From Pseudomonadota bacterium (GTDB lineage: Bacteria; Pseudomonadota; Alphaproteobacteria; Rhizobiales; Xanthobacteraceae), in NCBI GenBank assembly GCA_023442085.1, contig JAEZMT010000192.1:1-6961 (forward strand): 6,961 nucleotides of DNA, written 5' to 3'. A program made the position numbers and the translations under genes. How positions within the stretch are numbered: the stretch's first letter is position 1; each line of letters begins with the position of its first letter. Under the pieces are notes generated by a model. The model had not been told where the DNA came from. It worked only from the letters and a program-made list of their open reading frames with translations, and did no database searches. Shown piece by piece: positions 5,641 to 6,961 of this stretch.

Positions 5641-5752
5641 CGTCATGCCCGGCCTCGTGCCGGGCATCCACGTCGATCCGATGGGAAAGATGGCCGAGAA
5701 CTGGCACCCGGCCCTACTACGTGGATGGCCGGGACAAGCCCGGCCATGACGG
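5641..5752. repeat. Inverted pair of hairpin repeats upstream of terS
   Basis: Positions 5641-5673 and the reverse complement of 5719-5751 match at 28 of 33 bases. Each arm is itself a perfect 9-bp hairpin: ATGCCCGGC/GCCGGGCAT in the left arm and ATGGCCGGG/CCCGGCCAT in the right arm. Four of the five differences are two compensating base-pair swaps that keep both stems paired; the fifth is in the loop. The form resembles REP-type elements dispersed in alphaproteobacterial chromosomes. Besides this repeat and the leader hairpin, the stretch 5573-5944 holds no convincing gene. Confidence 0.8.
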
Positions 5753-5933
5753 CCTGTCTGGGGCCATGCTGCCGGCCTCGGCCGTCAGGCACACGTCTCG
5801 AACATGGGGAAAAGATACCCAGGCAGCGTCACGCTGTCAAGGACTAAATTCCTCTCTGCGATTCCCAGCTTTCTTGCCTGTGCCAATTCCCCCGTACCAG
5901 CGAACGGATTAGCATCTGACAACAAGCAGCTTC

Positions 5934-5939
5934 GGAGGA
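5934..5939 (+). promoter_or_regulatory. Ribosome binding site that fixes the DUF3800 start
   Basis: GGAGGA ends five bases before the ATG at 5945, an ideal site. The frame is open from 5804, but the earlier part encodes nothing family-like and lacks such a site, so the protein starts MSDALQVYLDESG. Confidence 0.75.
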
Positions 5940-5944
5940 CTTGT

Positions 5945-6670
5945 ATGTCCGACGCCTTGCAAGTCTATCTGGACGAGTCTGGAACTCACGGCAACTCTCC
6001 AGCCGTCGTTGTCGCAGGATACGTTGGCGAGCCCACCGAATGGGACCAATGGACATCCGAATGGGAAAAAACAAAAAGAGGAAGGATTAACGTATTCCAC
6101 GCCGTTCACTGCAATAATCGCAGTGGAGAGTTTAGTGGATTGGAAGAGCCAGAGCGCAACGCCCTTGTTCAAGAAATGCTCCCCATTACTCCAAAACACA
6201 TTAAAATCGGTATATCAATTGGAATTGATATGAAGTCCTATCGGGATGCGATAGAGCATCGACCCGATTTAAATGAACATTTTGGAAGCCCCTATTTAGC
6301 ATGCTTCGGATGGCTCCTCCAGGATATCGTAGAAGACATTGAAAAGTCCGGAATTGACCGTGAATTTCATATATTTCACGAAGAAAACCAATTTAAAGAA
6401 GATGTAATCTCTCGATACAAATGGGTTGTGAACAACATACCCGGCGGAAAAAGATGCTCTGGCTTATCATTTGCAAAGAAATCGGATTGCATTCCGCTTC
6501 AAGCCGCCGATATATTGGCCTACGAGACTCATCACAAGATCAAAAATCCAAATAAGAACAGAAAATCATGGGATTCACTACATTCAAATGGAGCCCATAT
6601 AAAATCTCTATACTACGGCCCCCAAAATATGGACGACCTCGTCAAGACGCTTGAGGAAATGGTACGATAG
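5945..6670 (+). CDS. DUF3800-family protein, AT-rich and probably acquired
   Basis: This gene encodes 241 residues with the DUF3800 layout. The N-terminal strand VYLDESGTHG (7-16) carries Asp10 and Glu11, followed by VVVAGYVGEPTEWDQWTSEW (21-40). A central FHAVHC (51-56) and SPYLACFGWLLQDIVEDIE (115-133) follow. FHIFHEEN (141-148) may supply further acidic residues, and the conserved IPLQAADILAYETHH (183-197) contains Asp189. The family is thought to have an RNase H-like fold and may be a metal-dependent nuclease, but no biochemical role is established as far as I know; members often appear in mobile or defence-rich regions. Composition contrasts sharply with the surroundings (20 G+C of 60 in 6181-6240) and codons such as AAA, AAT and ATA are frequent, indicating recent transfer. 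It reads away from the terminase genes and converges on the GGDEF gene. No clear promoter was seen. Confidence 0.85.
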   Translation: MSDALQVYLDESGTHGNSPAVVVAGYVGEPTEWDQWTSEWEKTKRGRINVFHAVHCNNRSGEFSGLEEPERNALVQEMLPITPKHIKIGISIGIDMKSYRDAIEHRPDLNEHFGSPYLACFGWLLQDIVEDIEKSGIDREFHIFHEENQFKEDVISRYKWVVNNIPGGKRCSGLSFAKKSDCIPLQAADILAYETHHKIKNPNKNRKSWDSLHSNGAHIKSLYYGPQNMDDLVKTLEEMVR

Positions 6671-6695
6671 TCATTCAAATTCTTCCTTCAAAACC

Positions 6696-6961
6696 TCACC
6701 CCAGCATCACCCGGTCCCGCCCCGCCAGCTTCGCCAGATAGAGCGCCCGGTCGGCGCGGCCATAGGCGTCGGAGAAGATGTCGCCGGGGGGTGTGAAGGT
6801 GAGGCCGGCGGAGAAGGTGTAGGTGAAGTCCGGCAGGGCCGGCAGCGGGCGGGAGGCGCGCACGCGGGCGAGGAGGTCGCAGACGCGGCGCTCGGCCTCC
6901 GCGAGGTCGGTCTGCGGCAGCACCAGCATGAATTCCTCGCCCCCCACCCGGCCGAAGCAGT
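6696..6961 (-). CDS. GGDEF-domain protein, probable diguanylate cyclase (C-terminal part only)
   Basis: The last 87 residues are visible; the gene enters from the right edge. The active-site signature FGRVGGEEFMLVLP is intact (GGEEF form), and the C-terminal landmarks SAGLTF and ADRALYLAKLAGRDRV follow, so the domain should make cyclic di-GMP from two GTP. A GTG at 6947 lies inside the motif and is not the start. The codon six residues before GGEEF ends in AC at the window edge, compatible with the Asp of an inhibitory RxxD site, but its first base and the Arg are outside. Sensor or membrane domains normally precede GGDEF and cannot be seen. The protein ends a few residues after the domain, so nothing such as an EAL domain follows. 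The stop lies 25 bases from the stop of the convergent DUF3800 gene. Base composition matches the GC-rich host. Confidence 0.93.
   Translation of the reverse strand, partial: CFGRVGGEEFMLVLPQTDLAEAERRVCDLLARVRASRPLPALPDFTYTFSAGLTFTPPGDIFSDAYGRADRALYLAKLAGRDRVMLG

Noticed and set aside
5573..5707. N-terminal extension of the small terminase to an ATG at 5707
   Set aside because: The extra 45 residues are translated from the hairpin repeat and leader; the ATG at 5572 has a proper ribosome binding site.
5753..5944. Attachment site or target duplication bounding the DUF3800 gene
   Set aside because: I compared the bases upstream of 5944 with those downstream of 6670 and found no convincing direct or inverted repeat and no tRNA.

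Overview
The window is GC-rich (line 4801-4860, inside the terminase gene, has 45 G+C of 60). It reads as an alphaproteobacterial chromosome, most likely Hyphomicrobiales and perhaps Xanthobacteraceae-like. That placement is inferred from base composition, codon use and protein style, not from a search.

Most of it is the head-gene end of a phage-derived cluster on the minus strand, read from high to low coordinates: small terminase (5572-5000), large terminase (5094-3724), HK97-type portal (2512-1349), a one-helix membrane protein (790-602), a small basic protein (574-377) and the start of the HK97-type prohead protease (373 to the left edge). This order matches the start of Rhodobacter-type gene transfer agent (GTA) clusters (TerS, TerL, portal, small gene, protease, then capsid). 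A domesticated GTA is therefore the favoured reading, with an ordinary HK97-like prophage remnant as the alternative. The capsid and tail genes, which would help decide, lie beyond the left edge.

The cluster is interrupted twice. About 1.2 kb between the large terminase and the portal holds an HPP-family membrane protein (minus strand) and a divergently read small protein with two cysteines (plus strand), which converges on the terminase with 4 bases between the stops. Between the portal and the membrane-protein gene lies a 0.5-kb island of palindromic repeats of two families in alternating orientation. One of these copies carries two extra perfect hairpins inside its stem.

Upstream of the small terminase, 5573-5944 has no gene. 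It holds a candidate leader hairpin abutting the terS start codon and a pair of inverted hairpins whose stems differ by compensating base changes. Next comes an AT-rich gene, plainly foreign in composition (20 G+C of 60 in 6181-6240), encoding a DUF3800 protein (5945-6670, plus). It faces, 25 bases away, the 3' end of a GGDEF diguanylate cyclase gene (6961-6696, minus) that runs off the right edge.

Functionally, the terminase, portal and protease genes would package DNA into a small HK97-fold capsid. The HPP, DUF3800 and GGDEF genes look like unrelated neighbours or insertions. No tRNA, rRNA, CRISPR array, transposase or clear integration site was seen.
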